Shown: positions 8,710 through 17,606, numbered from the stretch's first letter. The stretch is DNA of 64,000 nt from Natronomonas pharaonis DSM 2160 (GCF_000026045.1 NC_007426.1:2294001-2358000); one strand, 5' to 3'. A program made the numbers and translations. Notes: a model not told the origin generated them from the letters alone.

Positions 8710-9192
8710 TCACCAAGCGGCGTAGATGGCGTAGTTGAGGACAAACGCGAACGATACCCAACCGAGATACGGCACCAGCAGCGCGGCCGCAAGGCGGCTG
8801 ACTCGCCCAAAAGCTGCGATAGTAGCCAGGATGGCGACCCAGAGCGCGCCGACCACGACCAGTCCCAAGTCGGGGCGCTGTAGCCCGAAGAACGTCGGCG
8901 TCCACGCCAGGTTGAGCACGAACTGTGCGGCGAACGTGCTGAGTGCGACCCGAACCGCCCGTTTGTCAGTTCCTCGCAGCCAGACGATTGCCACTGCCAC
9001 GCCCATGAGGACAAACAGGAGCGTCCAGACGACCGGAAAGAGCAATTCGGGCGGGTAGAACCACGGACGCTCGAACCAGCCCGTCTCCGAGCCGACACCC
9101 ACCGCGGGTGCGGACCCGAGGGCGGTTACTCCCAGTACCGCACCGACGCCAACGATAATGTCTCGCCGCGTCAGGTCGTCTCGTCGGAGCAC
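8710..9192 (-). CDS. tspO: TspO/MBR family tryptophan-rich sensory protein
   Basis: This is a 160-residue integral membrane protein with five hydrophobic helices, the usual TspO architecture. Conserved features include WFERPWFYPPELLFPVVWTLLF near the N-terminal half, LNLAWTPTFFG in the middle and VPYLGWVSFAFVLNYAIY at the end. TspO proteins bind tetrapyrroles or cholesterol-like ligands and respond to oxygen, light or stress. I chose GTG 9192 (then LRRDDLTRRDII) because longer frames would run into the divergent gene at 9247. The exact start is uncertain. Confidence 0.88.
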   Translation of the reverse strand: MLRRDDLTRRDIIVGVGAVLGVTALGSAPAVGVGSETGWFERPWFYPPELLFPVVWTLLFVLMGVAVAIVWLRGTDKRAVRVALSTFAAQFVLNLAWTPTFFGLQRPDLGLVVVGALWVAILATIAAFGRVSRLAAALLVPYLGWVSFAFVLNYAIYAAW

Positions 9193-9246
9193 GTTGCAGC
9201 AACTCGATGGGGACCATATAATACCTATCGCCGGCGAGTCCCCGTC

Positions 9247-9765
9247 ATGCACCGTCGCGTCGAAGCCGCGTTGCTCGTCGGCGTGTGTCTGCTTGCTGTC
9301 GGGCTGTGTGTCGCCTACGGCGCTACCGAGCCCGCGCCGGACCGCCACGACTACCCCGAGGTCGATGACCTCGGCGTCTCGCCGGACCATCCCATCGAGT
9401 CGCCGGCATCCATCGGCGGGACGGTCGCCGCAACCGACCCTGTGGTCATCACCGCCAGCGTTGATGGCAACACGGTCGCCTACGTCGTCCGGGATGGCCC
9501 CGCGGTGACCGTAGGCCAAGAGCTGTGGGTCTTCGGCCCCGTCGAAGCCGTCGACGGGCCGGTCGACACCGGCGCTGGGACCGACGCTACCGTTGTCGCA
9601 CAGGTCGACGCCGAGAGAGCGGTCGTACAGGACCCGTGGGAAGTCGGCTACATGTACGCCGTGTCAGCGCTGGCGGTGTTGTGGGTGCTGTTCCGGGCGG
9701 TCCGTCACTGGCGGCTCGATACGACGGCGCGGGCTGTCGTCCCGCGGGGTGAGCGCCGTGGCTGA
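9247..9765 (+). CDS. Haloarchaeal membrane protein of unknown function
   Basis: The protein has 172 residues. It has an N-terminal hydrophobic helix (AALLVGVCLLAVGLCVAYG), an approximately 110-residue acidic extracellular region that looks like a small OB/beta domain (TVAATDPVVITASVDGN to VAQVDAERAVVQDP), and a second helix near residues 135-155 followed by a basic tail. The orientation suggests the middle part lies outside the cell. The next gene, a YdjM-like membrane protein, starts inside its last codons, so they form an operon. I do not recognise a specific function. Confidence 0.7.
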   Translation: MHRRVEAALLVGVCLLAVGLCVAYGATEPAPDRHDYPEVDDLGVSPDHPIESPASIGGTVAATDPVVITASVDGNTVAYVVRDGPAVTVGQELWVFGPVEAVDGPVDTGAGTDATVVAQVDAERAVVQDPWEVGYMYAVSALAVLWVLFRAVRHWRLDTTARAVVPRGERRG

Positions 9766-10261
9766 ACTGCTAACACACGTGCTAGCTGCCTACATACTCG
9801 CGACAGCGCTGTCGTGGCGCTGGCGGTCGCTGACCGCTCCGTATGTCACAGTCGCGATGGCCGGGGCGGTCACGCCCGATTTGAATCGGCTTGCGTTACT
9901 CCTGCCGGGCGAGCACGTCGAGGCAACTCTCGGCGTTCCCGTCGATTGGGGAGCCTTCCACACGCTCGGCGGGACGGCCGTCGTCGTGGCTGTCGGGGCG
10001 TTGCTCACGCCGGCGCGTCACCGTCGGCTCGTTGCTGCGATGCTCGCTCTCGGGGCGCTTTCACACCACGCGCTCGACATGCTGTTGTTTACTCCCACCG
10101 GTCGCTCGTACGCCGTTTTCTGGCCGCTCACCCAATATACGCCGCCGACGCCGGGGCTGTACCTGAGTACCGACCGCTGGCCGGCCCTTGCCGCCGGAGG
10201 GCTGGCCGCGGTCGTGTGGCTGCTCGACCGCAGACGAGAGATGGCTGCCGAGGACCGCTAG
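9758..10261 (+). CDS. YdjM-like membrane-bound metal-dependent hydrolase family protein
   Basis: This encodes 167 residues starting at GTG 9758, overlapping the previous gene by 8 bases. It has several membrane helices plus polar residues typical of the YdjM/DUF457 family: an early His (LLTHVLAAY), MAGAVTPDLNRL, FHTLGGT and ALSHHALDMLLF. In this family the His/Asp residues are thought to form a metal site near the membrane, but the activity is poorly known. Two distant paralogues occur at 49399-50061 and 50061-50705. The family call is fairly secure; the reaction is not known. Confidence 0.75.
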   Translation: MAELLTHVLAAYILATALSWRWRSLTAPYVTVAMAGAVTPDLNRLALLLPGEHVEATLGVPVDWGAFHTLGGTAVVVAVGALLTPARHRRLVAAMLALGALSHHALDMLLFTPTGRSYAVFWPLTQYTPPTPGLYLSTDRWPALAAGGLAAVVWLLDRRREMAAEDR

Positions 10262-10287
10262 ACAGCGCCGGGAACAGACGACGGCGC

Positions 10288-11493
10288 TCAGAGCATCGCA
10301 CGGATGCTATCGGCGTTCCCAACGTACTGGAGCGTTAGCTCCCCGTCCTCGTCTTCGTCCCGCAGCTCCGGCATCTCGATGTCGAACGGCCCGATAGCAA
10401 TCGTCCCGAATCTGCGGCGTTGCCGATACCTAACGCGGACACTCGCAGCCGAGAACAGCCACGTAATCGGCCCCGAAACGGGCTCACAGCTCCGGATATC
10501 AGTAGCCGGGACAAACCGGACGAGCGTGTCGTGGTGGGTGTTGTACACCGCGATTCCCGAGGAGTAAATCCGGTACTCGATGTTCGTATACCGCCGGTGG
10601 ATGGCCCACACTGCGGCGGCGGTGAAACAGACCGTCGAGAGGACGTAGAGCACGCCCCACAGAAGCTCACCGCGGGAGCCGAGGCCGGCGAGTTCGACGA
10701 TGAACAGGCCGTAGGTAAAGAAGCCGAGGGTGGCTGCCAACCCGACGCCGACCAGCGATAGCGGCACGTACGCCGCGAGGAGCGGTCGCGATGCCGGTGA
10801 GACACACAGCGCTGGCTGGCCGGGGGGCGGCGTCCTGCGGAACCGGTCCGGAAGCGTCGGCGGCGTGATGGTGACGGCGCGCTCGGTCAGGATGTCGAAC
10901 CCGCTCTTTGCGAGGATGATTCCGACGACGACTGCTGCGAACTGGTCTTCGGAAACGAGCCCGCCATCGGCGAGCATAACGATGCCGGCGAGGAGCCACA
11001 GATAGACAGCCGGGCGGAACACCTGAAAGGTCGGCGTGACGCGTTGGGACTCCCGGTCGGTGATAAACCGCCGGAGGGCCATGGCGTGCCCGAAGACCGT
11101 CCCGACGGCTGCGAGCAGTACCGTGCCCGCTACCTGCGGCGGGGCGTCCGACCGCAGCAACTGCGCAAGCGTCGCTTCGAGCGGCGTCACCACCGCGACC
11201 AGAATGTGTAGCACCCCGGCGATAACGAGCGCATACACCGCAAGCCAGAGCAAATTGAGTCTGAACGCCGGTCCGCCGTCCCACAGCGCGATGTCGTCGG
11301 GGAGCCGCCCGTCGCGGGTGGCCTGTGCGAGCAACACCTTTGGGACGTTGAATACGAGTACCACTCCGATTTCGAGCCAGTACAGCAACAACACCAACAC
11401 CGGGTCCCAGCCGAGTGCGAGCACCCCCGCTAACGGCAGGAGGTTCGCTCCCAGCAGGGCGGCCAGCGGACGGTCACGCGTGGAGGGCTGCAT
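10288..11493 (-). CDS. Multi-pass membrane protein, DUF6498-like, with C-terminal PH-like domain
   Basis: This encodes 401 residues starting at ATG 11493 (MQPSTRDRP). About seven hydrophobic segments occupy residues 10-220, including the characteristic VLVLLLYWLEIGVVLVFNV segment. Two more helices lie near 270-315, and a soluble end (about 320-400) resembles a bacterial PH-like domain (IEYRIYSSGIAVYNT, FDIEMPEL). The DUF6498 family of haloarchaea and bacteria has no established function. It is convergent with the preceding YdjM-like gene. A longer frame to 11664 lacks hydrophobic or acidic character and was not used. Confidence 0.72.
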   Translation of the reverse strand: MQPSTRDRPLAALLGANLLPLAGVLALGWDPVLVLLLYWLEIGVVLVFNVPKVLLAQATRDGRLPDDIALWDGGPAFRLNLLWLAVYALVIAGVLHILVAVVTPLEATLAQLLRSDAPPQVAGTVLLAAVGTVFGHAMALRRFITDRESQRVTPTFQVFRPAVYLWLLAGIVMLADGGLVSEDQFAAVVVGIILAKSGFDILTERAVTITPPTLPDRFRRTPPPGQPALCVSPASRPLLAAYVPLSLVGVGLAATLGFFTYGLFIVELAGLGSRGELLWGVLYVLSTVCFTAAAVWAIHRRYTNIEYRIYSSGIAVYNTHHDTLVRFVPATDIRSCEPVSGPITWLFSAASVRVRYRQRRRFGTIAIGPFDIEMPELRDEDEDGELTLQYVGNADSIRAML

Positions 11494-11785
11494 CAGCAGT
11501 ACGGAGAGATGTTGTACGACGCGTCCTAATACTCCCGGGGTTCGTGGGTCGTGAGGACAGCGCTCGCGGTGCCGATACAGGCCGGGGGAGAAGGGGTGTT
11601 TCGTTTCGGAGTTGTCGTTCCACGCGCCGACAAATTGCGCAATCTCAATCGGGAAAGCGCCCATCGGACCGTTATCTGATATTCATTTAGATATATGGGA
11701 TTTATGCGACTGAATACGCAGTTGTAGGCCTAAACAGCATATATTCGAAAGCTTTAGTATGGATTGGCGTTACACTCGATATATA
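11494..11785. promoter_or_regulatory. AT-rich divergent intergenic region
   Basis: These 292 bases separate two divergent genes. The right part (11665-11785) is markedly AT-rich, with several TATA-like stretches around 11682-11700, 11741-11748 and 11752-11758. The last lies about 27 bases upstream of GTG 11786, the distance expected for a haloarchaeal leaderless transcript. No gene is seen. Confidence 0.45.
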
Positions 11786-12028
11786 GTGAGCACGAACAAC
11801 TCAGCCAACGGGGCCGCCCACAACAGCTACACCCAGAAGGGAAAGCTGTTCTGCACCTCCTGTTCCTACAGCAGTCGCTACGACGGGGGATGGACAACCG
11901 TCGAAGCCGACGGCACACTCCACTACCTGTGTCCGTGCTGTGGGACCGAAATCACAACCCGAACAGCGGATACGACGCCGCATTCTCAAACAGCCCGAGT
12001 GCCGGCTGTGGGTGGAGAAAAGCGATGA
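11786..12028 (+). CDS. Small zinc-finger protein (DUF8106-like)
   Basis: This 80-residue protein carries two CxxC knuckles: CTSC near residue 25 and CPCC near residue 50, separated by a tryptophan-containing beta segment (YDGGWTTVEADG). This is a treble-clef/zinc-ribbon arrangement common in short haloarchaeal proteins. GTG 11786 (VSTNNSANG) is preferred over the upstream ATG 11759 because a TATA-like box sits about 27 bases before it. The stop overlaps the start of the next small HTH gene. Role unknown; possibly nucleic-acid binding. Confidence 0.7.
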   Translation: MSTNNSANGAAHNSYTQKGKLFCTSCSYSSRYDGGWTTVEADGTLHYLCPCCGTEITTRTADTTPHSQTARVPAVGGEKR

Positions 12029-12198
12029 CCCGCCACGCTGTTGTTACCGGGCTAGCGATGTACCGGTCCGGAGCTGTGACCCTTGAGGAAGCCGCCGCCT
12101 GCGGGGGCACCTCCACGGCGGCCCTCGCTGCCGCCCTGAGGTGCCGTGGTATCGAGCTACGGGACGAAGACGATCTCACCGTTGCCGAAGCCGCATAG
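12025..12198 (+). CDS. Small helix-turn-helix-like protein (DUF7317-like)
   Basis: This 57-residue protein overlaps the preceding zinc-finger gene by 4 bases (ATGA), so it is co-translated. The pattern AMYRSGAVTLEEAAACGGTS followed by AALAAALRCRGIEL looks like a single helix-turn-helix of the kind that begins UPF0175-like haloarchaeal proteins. A similar small protein is encoded at 61809-62042. It is too short for a full regulator and may act as a dimer or partner of the zinc-finger protein. Function unknown. Confidence 0.68.
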   Translation: MTRHAVVTGLAMYRSGAVTLEEAAACGGTSTAALAAALRCRGIELRDEDDLTVAEAA

Positions 12199-12281
12199 AA
12201 AATTCCCAGTGAATCTTGCTGCTTGTCGACTGCCTGAAAACGCCGTAATTTTGTTCTTTGCCGAGCAGCGACTACACCTAG

Positions 12282-12788
12282 ATGCTCGAGACGCTTGCTG
12301 ACGTGATATTATCTGTTCTCCGATACGTCGGGCTCCCTGCTCTATTCGTCTTTTTCATTATGAAAGGGGCGTTCATCGCGAAACCAATTCCCACGACAGT
12401 GATTCTGCCGGGCTACGTGCTCGTAGTCTCCGCAGACCGCATCGAGACCGCAACTATCATCCTCGTTTCGACAGTCGGCTTCGTCGCCGGGCAGCTCCTT
12501 GTCTACTACCTCGCACGCCGGGAAGGGCTGTCATCAATGCAGTCATCATCGCGAATCCACATCCCGTCCGAACGTATCGACCAAGCCGAACGATGGTTCA
12601 AGCGGTACGGTGGCCTCGGCGTGTTCGTGACCAACTTCGTCCCGTATCTTCGAGGGCTGATATTCATTCCAGCGGGTGTAACACGCTATCCAGTGCTTCC
12701 GCTCGCGTTTTTCGCGTTCGCCTCGACACTGATATACCATACAGTGATCGTCGCCATCGCCGTGGGAGCAGTGCGGGCGATACTGTGA
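12282..12788 (+). CDS. DedA-family membrane protein
   Basis: This encodes 168 residues with four to five hydrophobic helices. The DedA/SNARE-associated signature is visible: KGAFIAKPIPTTVILPG near residue 30, GFVAGQLLVYYLARREG near residue 65, and the paired motif RWFKRYGGLGVFVTNFVPYLRGLIFIPAG near residues 105-130, including the conserved Arg. DedA proteins act as membrane lipid (undecaprenyl- or polyprenyl-phosphate) translocases in bacteria; the archaeal substrate is unproven. The start is ATG 12282. No operon partner is evident. Confidence 0.85.
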   Translation: MLETLADVILSVLRYVGLPALFVFFIMKGAFIAKPIPTTVILPGYVLVVSADRIETATIILVSTVGFVAGQLLVYYLARREGLSSMQSSSRIHIPSERIDQAERWFKRYGGLGVFVTNFVPYLRGLIFIPAGVTRYPVLPLAFFAFASTLIYHTVIVAIAVGAVRAIL

Positions 12789-12888
12789 GCAGTCGCAGCA
12801 GCGGTGTGCGTGGCGACGCGCTCCTCGCTCACACACCTGTCAGCGGAGCTGTCGGACGAACGCAACTGCCCCGAATGCTGCAGGACAC

Positions 12889-13116
12889 TCAGGCAGCAAG
12901 CGGGTCAACATCGCCGGCGGCGTAGTAAAACGAGTGGCCGGACGGACACTGCGCTTCGTGTACGTCGTAGTCGTCGCTGGGTTCGATTTCGGTGTCTTTG
13001 ACGAACTTGATTTCCTTGTCAGCCGTTAGCTCAACCACTGAGAAATTGATGTGCGTGTCGCAGATGGGACAGGCGACGACCTGATCCCCCATTTGTTCGG
13101 TTCGTTCGATACCCAT
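12889..13116 (-). CDS. Small zinc-binding protein
   Basis: This encodes 75 residues from ATG 13116 (MGIERTEQMGDQ). It has CPIC near residue 16 and a second pair formed by C in EAQCPSGHSFYY near residue 55, suggesting one metal site (C-x2-C ... C-x3-H). A TATA-like box (ATATAT at about 13142-13148) lies about 27 bases upstream on this strand, which supports this start rather than a longer one. The protein is acidic and has no further domain. Function unknown. Confidence 0.62.
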   Translation of the reverse strand: MGIERTEQMGDQVVACPICDTHINFSVVELTADKEIKFVKDTEIEPSDDYDVHEAQCPSGHSFYYAAGDVDPLAA

Positions 13117-13398
13117 ACGGCCACAATAGATAGCATTTACCATATATCTTTCCACTAGTTTTGATTATTAGGATACGTACGGCAACCCTAACGCAGTATT
13201 ACTGGACGACGGGCGCTATACATTCCGACCGGCCACTGCTGGCTTCGCAAGCCGACATGAGAGAAACACACATGCCAAAGCCGGGGGGTTCCGCACTGTA
13301 TTTTCTTTATCCAACATGAGGCGGCGTACACTGTTTTTGTGAGTAATTCGTTGCTGCGGGAGCAACTTGATGTACGTTCAAATCGAACGCAAAAGCGC

Positions 13399-13716
13399 AT
13401 GAAACACCTCACCGCCGAAGAGCTGGCAGACCAGAACGTACTCCAAGAAGGCGACATCACGACCGTATTCGACGAAGCGGCGATGGTCGTCGAACAGAGC
13501 CGGTATCAAGCTGAAACAGCAGCAGCGGAGAGCCCCCGAACGCACGCGGACGATGAGTTCTACTACATTACCGCCGGAGCGGGGAAGATGCGGGTCGGCG
13601 ACGAAACCAGCGAGGTGAGCGCGGGGGACGTGGTCTACGTCGACGGAGGCGTCAAGCACGACTTCTTCGATATCGAAGGCGAGCTCAGAACGCTCAAAGT
13701 GTTTGCGAGCGCCTGA
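13399..13716 (+). CDS. Cupin-domain protein
   Basis: This encodes a 105-residue single cupin. The start ATG 13399 (MKHLTAEEL) gives the normal small-cupin length; an upstream frame from 13339 is basic and unlikely. Cupin motif 1 is partly conserved (PRTHADDEFYYITAGAGKM, with His, Glu and a Gly turn), and motif 2 is GDVVYVDGGVKHDFFD. His and Glu residues in these positions normally hold a divalent metal. The substrate cannot be inferred. A second unrelated small cupin occurs at 52036. Confidence 0.8.
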   Translation: MKHLTAEELADQNVLQEGDITTVFDEAAMVVEQSRYQAETAAAESPRTHADDEFYYITAGAGKMRVGDETSEVSAGDVVYVDGGVKHDFFDIEGELRTLKVFASA

Positions 13717-13739
13717 CCCGGTAACGTACGGGGCACCGA

Positions 13740-14306
13740 CTACACGACTCTGTTTTGCAATCCGTCTCCCGACGCGAGCCGCTCGACGTTTTCGGCGAGA
13801 ATATCAGCGCGGCGTTCGAAATACGCCGGCGTGTGTCCGGCGTTGTGTGGCGTGATGAGAACGTTGGCAAGCCCCCACAGTGGATGGTCCTCGGGAAGCG
13901 GTTCGGGGTCGGTTACGTCGAGCACGGCACCCGCAAGCTGGTTCGAGCGAAGGCTGCTCAGGAGTGCGTCGGTGTCGACGACCGGACCGCGGGCGATGTT
14001 TATGAGCAGCACATCGGGTGGCATCGTCCGAAGCACCTCGGCATCGATTAGCCCCTCTGTGGTGTCTGTCAGCGGGCAGGCAAGAATGACATAGTCGGCC
14101 CCGGTGACGGCCGCGTGGATGTCGTCGAAGCCGACCACCTCGTCGGTCGGGCCGCCCTTCGCCGGGGTGTAGCGAACGCCCGTGGTCTCGACGTCGAACG
14201 CCTGTAGCCGGTCAACAATCGCTTCGCCGATAGCACCGAGACCGACGACGGTTGCGTTCGAGCCGGCCAGCTCGCGCGTTTGGTAGCTTCGCCATTCCCG
14301 GCGCTC
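13740..14306 (-). pseudogene. 5'-truncated D-2-hydroxyacid dehydrogenase
   Basis: The open frame 14306-13740 encodes the NAD-binding and C-terminal part of a D-isomer-specific 2-hydroxyacid dehydrogenase. It includes REWRSYQTRELAG, the Rossmann motif VVGLGAIGE, YVILACPLTDTTEGLI, the catalytic Arg region NIARGPVVDT and the His motif ITPHNAGHTP. A TAG at 14307-14309 interrupts the frame, and the N-terminal substrate-domain half (about 130 residues) is missing; the upstream sequence does not resemble it in any frame. A short product could start at GTG 14138 but would lack the nucleotide site. It is best read as a gene remnant. Confidence 0.75.
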
Positions 14307-14476
14307 CTATGGCAGCTACATCGGGCAGTGTAAACAGCGTGCCGCTAAGCGCTTGGGCACCCATACCGACGAGCCTCGGGCGAAACTGTCGCTGTACGCG
14401 AACATAGCCGATACGTATCATAGAGAAAGCCGCTCTTATAGCCACGAGAGGCCATCAAGCGGCTATTTCCCATTCG

Positions 14477-15691
14477 ATGGGTATCGTCACAACGGACACT
14501 GTTTTGCCGTTTGAAGGGCCAGCTATGACGTCGACCGGCCACGAATCCGAGGCGGCTGGGCCAACGCTGTATCTCGAATCGAGCGAGCTTGACCCAACGG
14601 AGTCGTTTTGCACAGATGTCTTCGAGAATGCAGCCGACGGCGAGTATCGGGTCGTCCAAGTAACGGCGACACAGTCGTTTGAGTCGGTCCGTGACGCGTT
14701 GAACACGCAACTGGAACAGATTAACGACCCATCGGAAGCGGCAGTCATCATCACGACGCCGCAGGCCGAAAAGGAAGCGACTCGGGGGCAGGTCGGTGAG
14801 GATACGCCCCTGTATGGGTTCCGGGTGAGCCCGGACGACCTGACGGGCATCTCGATTGCCTTCTCGCAACTCATCGAAAAGTGGGAAGCCGAGGATGCGC
14901 CAGTGAAAATCTGTCTGCGCGACATTGAGTCGCTGCTACCCTACCACGACGCTGAGTTGGTCTACCGGTTCCTCAACACCGTGCTTGCGACGCTACAGGG
15001 AGCAGGCGCTGATGTCCATGCACATTTCCGCTCCGGGGCAACCGACGACCAGTCGCTGCAGTTGTTCAGGTCGCTGTTCGATACCGTCGTCGACCACGAG
15101 GCGTCACCCCTGCAATCGGTGGCTGAAACGGAGCCCGACGCCGAGCAAGCACCGTCAACAGCGTCGGGCGAGGCCACATTGTCCGGAGATGACGAGGACG
15201 CAGCCGACAAAGAGACAGCACCGGAGCCTGACTCCGTCTCCAGCGGAGAGATGTCAAACGAAGAAATCGATACCTTCCTCTCCGGAGAGGGGTATGGAAC
15301 GCTCGCGTTCGGCGGTGACAAGCCGTATGCGATTCCCATGTCCTACGGCTACGATGACAGCGAGCGGGTACTCTACATGCATATGGGATTGTTCGAGGGA
15401 AGCGAGAAAGCATCCCGAATCAGAGACCAGACACCGGCATCGCTGGTTGTCACCCGTTATGAACGACCGGATAAGTGGCGGAGCGTCGTTGTCGAGGGAA
15501 CGGTCTCGAAGCTCTCCAGAGACGAGGTTCGAGAACGGGAGGTTGTGACGGCGTTTGCGAAAAGCGAACTCGCATCGGTCGATATCTTCGTTCCGGACCT
15601 TTCGGAGGTCGACTTCGAGTGGTATATGCTCGACCCGGAAACGCTCAGCGGCCGCCGAAGCGTCGGGTCGATGGCCGGTGCCGAGCGCTGA
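14477..15691 (+). CDS. Fusion of a RecA-like DUF7504-type domain and a flavin-binding PNPOx-like domain
   Basis: This encodes 404 residues. Residues about 20-200 look like the haloarchaeal degenerate KaiC/RecA domain often called DUF7504 (VVQVTATQSFESV, ISIAFSQLIEKW, VKICLRDIESLLPY), lacking Walker A. An acidic linker (about 215-260) leads to a pyridoxamine 5'-phosphate oxidase-like split-barrel domain (265-400: NEEIDTFLSGEGYGTLAFGGDKPYAIPM, SLVVTRYERPDKWRSVVVEG), typical of flavin- or heme-binding proteins. DUF7504 proteins occur near signalling kinases. ATG 14525 (MTSTGHES) is an alternative start. The fusion suggests redox-linked signalling, but this is inference. Confidence 0.75.
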   Translation: MGIVTTDTVLPFEGPAMTSTGHESEAAGPTLYLESSELDPTESFCTDVFENAADGEYRVVQVTATQSFESVRDALNTQLEQINDPSEAAVIITTPQAEKEATRGQVGEDTPLYGFRVSPDDLTGISIAFSQLIEKWEAEDAPVKICLRDIESLLPYHDAELVYRFLNTVLATLQGAGADVHAHFRSGATDDQSLQLFRSLFDTVVDHEASPLQSVAETEPDAEQAPSTASGEATLSGDDEDAADKETAPEPDSVSSGEMSNEEIDTFLSGEGYGTLAFGGDKPYAIPMSYGYDDSERVLYMHMGLFEGSEKASRIRDQTPASLVVTRYERPDKWRSVVVEGTVSKLSRDEVREREVVTAFAKSELASVDIFVPDLSEVDFEWYMLDPETLSGRRSVGSMAGAER

Positions 15692-15842
15692 AGCCGCTGG
15701 CGTCCACTCCAAGTCCGCCGTGACAGCGTTCGGACAGCGGGTGACGAGACGCCACGAGCAGCGAGGATAACCGACAGGATAATAAATAGTATGTAGATAT
15801 TATTATCCAGATGCGAAACCGTTCCACATTGGAGCCATCACC

Positions 15843-17420
15843 GTGAGTCGTTTTCCGTCTCTGCTGTGCCGGTCTGTCGCCCGGGGGCGTGAGTACCTCG
15901 TAGACTGTGCTCGCATCGATACTCGGTCGCTGGCTGTCTTCCGAGTCTTCGTCGGCTTGCTGGTCGTTGCCGACGTGTTTCTCCGTGCCCGGAACTTTTC
16001 GTTCTATTACACCGACAGCGGTGTCGTTACCCAAGCACTCGCTCAAGCCGACACCCACGAGTACGCGGTGTCAGTCTACTATCTCACATCCGACACCACC
16101 CTCATCGCCGCGTTACTTGCACTGCAAGTCTTCATCGCGCTTGCGCTCGTTGTCGGCTACCGGACCCGGACCGCAACAGCACTGACCTTCCTGTTTGTCA
16201 TCTCGCTTGACCACCACAACCCGTTCGTGCTTAGCTACGCCGACACGCTGTTTCGCCTGCTGTTGTTTTGGGCACCCTTTCTCCCGCTCGGCGAGCGGTG
16301 GGCCGTCGATGCGGTCCATGCTGCCCGGACGCCCCGGCAGTCAGTGGTGGGCGCAGCCACGTTCTTGGCGCTCGCCCAGATGGTCTTCATGTACTTGCTG
16401 AACGGTATCCACAAGACCGAGTCGGAGGCATGGCAAAGTGGCGAGGCGACGCCGCTGATTTTCGGCATCGACGAAATGACCTTCCTGCTCGGTGAGTTCT
16501 TGGGTGCGTTCCCGACGCTGTTGACCTACGGCGGATTGCTCTGGTTCTATATGCTGCTGGGGTCGTGGCTGTTGTTCTTTTTGCGAGGGCGGCTCCGTCT
16601 CCCGCTTGTCGCGCTGTTTGTCGGCGGCCACCTCTCGTTTGCGCTCACCGTCCGCATCGGCGCGTTCGCCTACGTAGCTCTCGCCGGGCTCGTTTTCTTC
16701 CTCCAGACTCCGTTCTGGCGGGACGCCGGCCGGCTTCTTCGTCGGCTGGGCATCGATACTGCCGGTGTCGTGCCGCGAGACCGGCTCTATCGGTTTGCCG
16801 ATACGCTGCCTGCGTTGCGGCTCCTTTCGGGCCGCTATGCAGTCATACGGACCGGCGCATACAACGCTGCGCTTGCGGCTGTGCTGGTTGCGCTAGCGCT
16901 CGTTTGTGCGGTCTTCCTGTTCAACGCCGGCGCCATCGTAGACGACGGATACGAACAGAGTCGACTCAACCACGAGGTCGAGCACACGACCGGTGGGGAG
17001 TACGTCCACACGGTTGCAGCGGGACTCGGCATCAGACAGCCTGAATGGAGCGTCTTCGCCCCACACCCCCGAACAAACGACCGATACTACGTCTTTGGCG
17101 CAAAGACCGTCGACGGACAAGAGCGTGACGTCTACAACGACCGCGCGTTCACTTGGGACCGGCCCGAGCCGCTTCAGGAGCAACACGACACCTACCGCGA
17201 GCGGTTCTTTATGAACAGCGTCAGACGCGCAGGGGACGATGCCGAACTACCCGGGCGGTTCGGCGAGCACATCTGCACCGTCTACGAAGAACAGTACGGA
17301 ATCGAACTCACCCACATCAGCATGTTCGAAGTCACGGAGGATATCACTCTGGAGACGATTACCGACACCGACAGCCGAGAGGACGACCGCGAGCATTTCT
17401 ACAGACATGACTGTGACTGA
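15843..17420 (+). CDS. HTTM-domain membrane protein
   Basis: This encodes 525 residues starting at GTG 15843. The first 300 residues form a horizontally transferred transmembrane domain (HTTM), as in vitamin K-dependent gamma-carboxylase-like proteins: RIDTRSLAVFRVFVGLLVVADV, ISLDHHNPFVLSYADTLFRLLLFW and FLPLGERW. Another helix lies near 340-360, followed by a soluble C-terminal region of about 165 residues. Bacterial and archaeal HTTM proteins have no proven carboxylase activity. The upstream 150 bases contain an AT-rich stretch (15781-15806) suitable for a promoter. Confidence 0.82.
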   Translation: MSRFPSLLCRSVARGREYLVDCARIDTRSLAVFRVFVGLLVVADVFLRARNFSFYYTDSGVVTQALAQADTHEYAVSVYYLTSDTTLIAALLALQVFIALALVVGYRTRTATALTFLFVISLDHHNPFVLSYADTLFRLLLFWAPFLPLGERWAVDAVHAARTPRQSVVGAATFLALAQMVFMYLLNGIHKTESEAWQSGEATPLIFGIDEMTFLLGEFLGAFPTLLTYGGLLWFYMLLGSWLLFFLRGRLRLPLVALFVGGHLSFALTVRIGAFAYVALAGLVFFLQTPFWRDAGRLLRRLGIDTAGVVPRDRLYRFADTLPALRLLSGRYAVIRTGAYNAALAAVLVALALVCAVFLFNAGAIVDDGYEQSRLNHEVEHTTGGEYVHTVAAGLGIRQPEWSVFAPHPRTNDRYYVFGAKTVDGQERDVYNDRAFTWDRPEPLQEQHDTYRERFFMNSVRRAGDDAELPGRFGEHICTVYEEQYGIELTHISMFEVTEDITLETITDTDSREDDREHFYRHDCD

Positions 17421-17538
17421 CACCTCGCAGCGCCAGCGCCGTTGGCAGCAACGACGGTCACGCAAGCGGCTCGCTCAGTTCGCAAACAGGGCCTGCGTGA
17501 ACGCCACCCGGCTGCAAAAGTGGACGGTTGGCGAATAT

Positions 17539-17552
17539 TTAGACTACTCTAA
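17539..17552. promoter_or_regulatory. Probable autoregulatory operator of the DtxR-family gene
   Basis: The imperfect palindrome TTAGACTACTCTAA has 5-base arms TTAGA/TCTAA and a 4-base centre, set in AT-rich DNA (ATAT on both sides) 55 bases before the regulator start. The arms resemble half-sites found in the larger palindrome upstream of the metal-transporter operon at 18284, so the same regulator may bind both. Confidence 0.55.
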
Positions 17553-17606
17553 CCATATCTTTCCTTGGCGCAAACTTATTGTTTTGTAGCACATCCGCTT
17601 CAGGTG

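Noticed and set aside
8513-8725. Short plus-strand frame between nhaC and tspO
   Set aside because: The composition is basic and non-haloarchaeal, no domain is visible, and it overlaps the end of tspO.
14307-14445. Possible remaining 5' half of the dehydrogenase in another frame (frameshift)
   Set aside because: None of the frames upstream of 14307 shows the substrate-domain motifs, so truncation rather than a simple frameshift is favoured.
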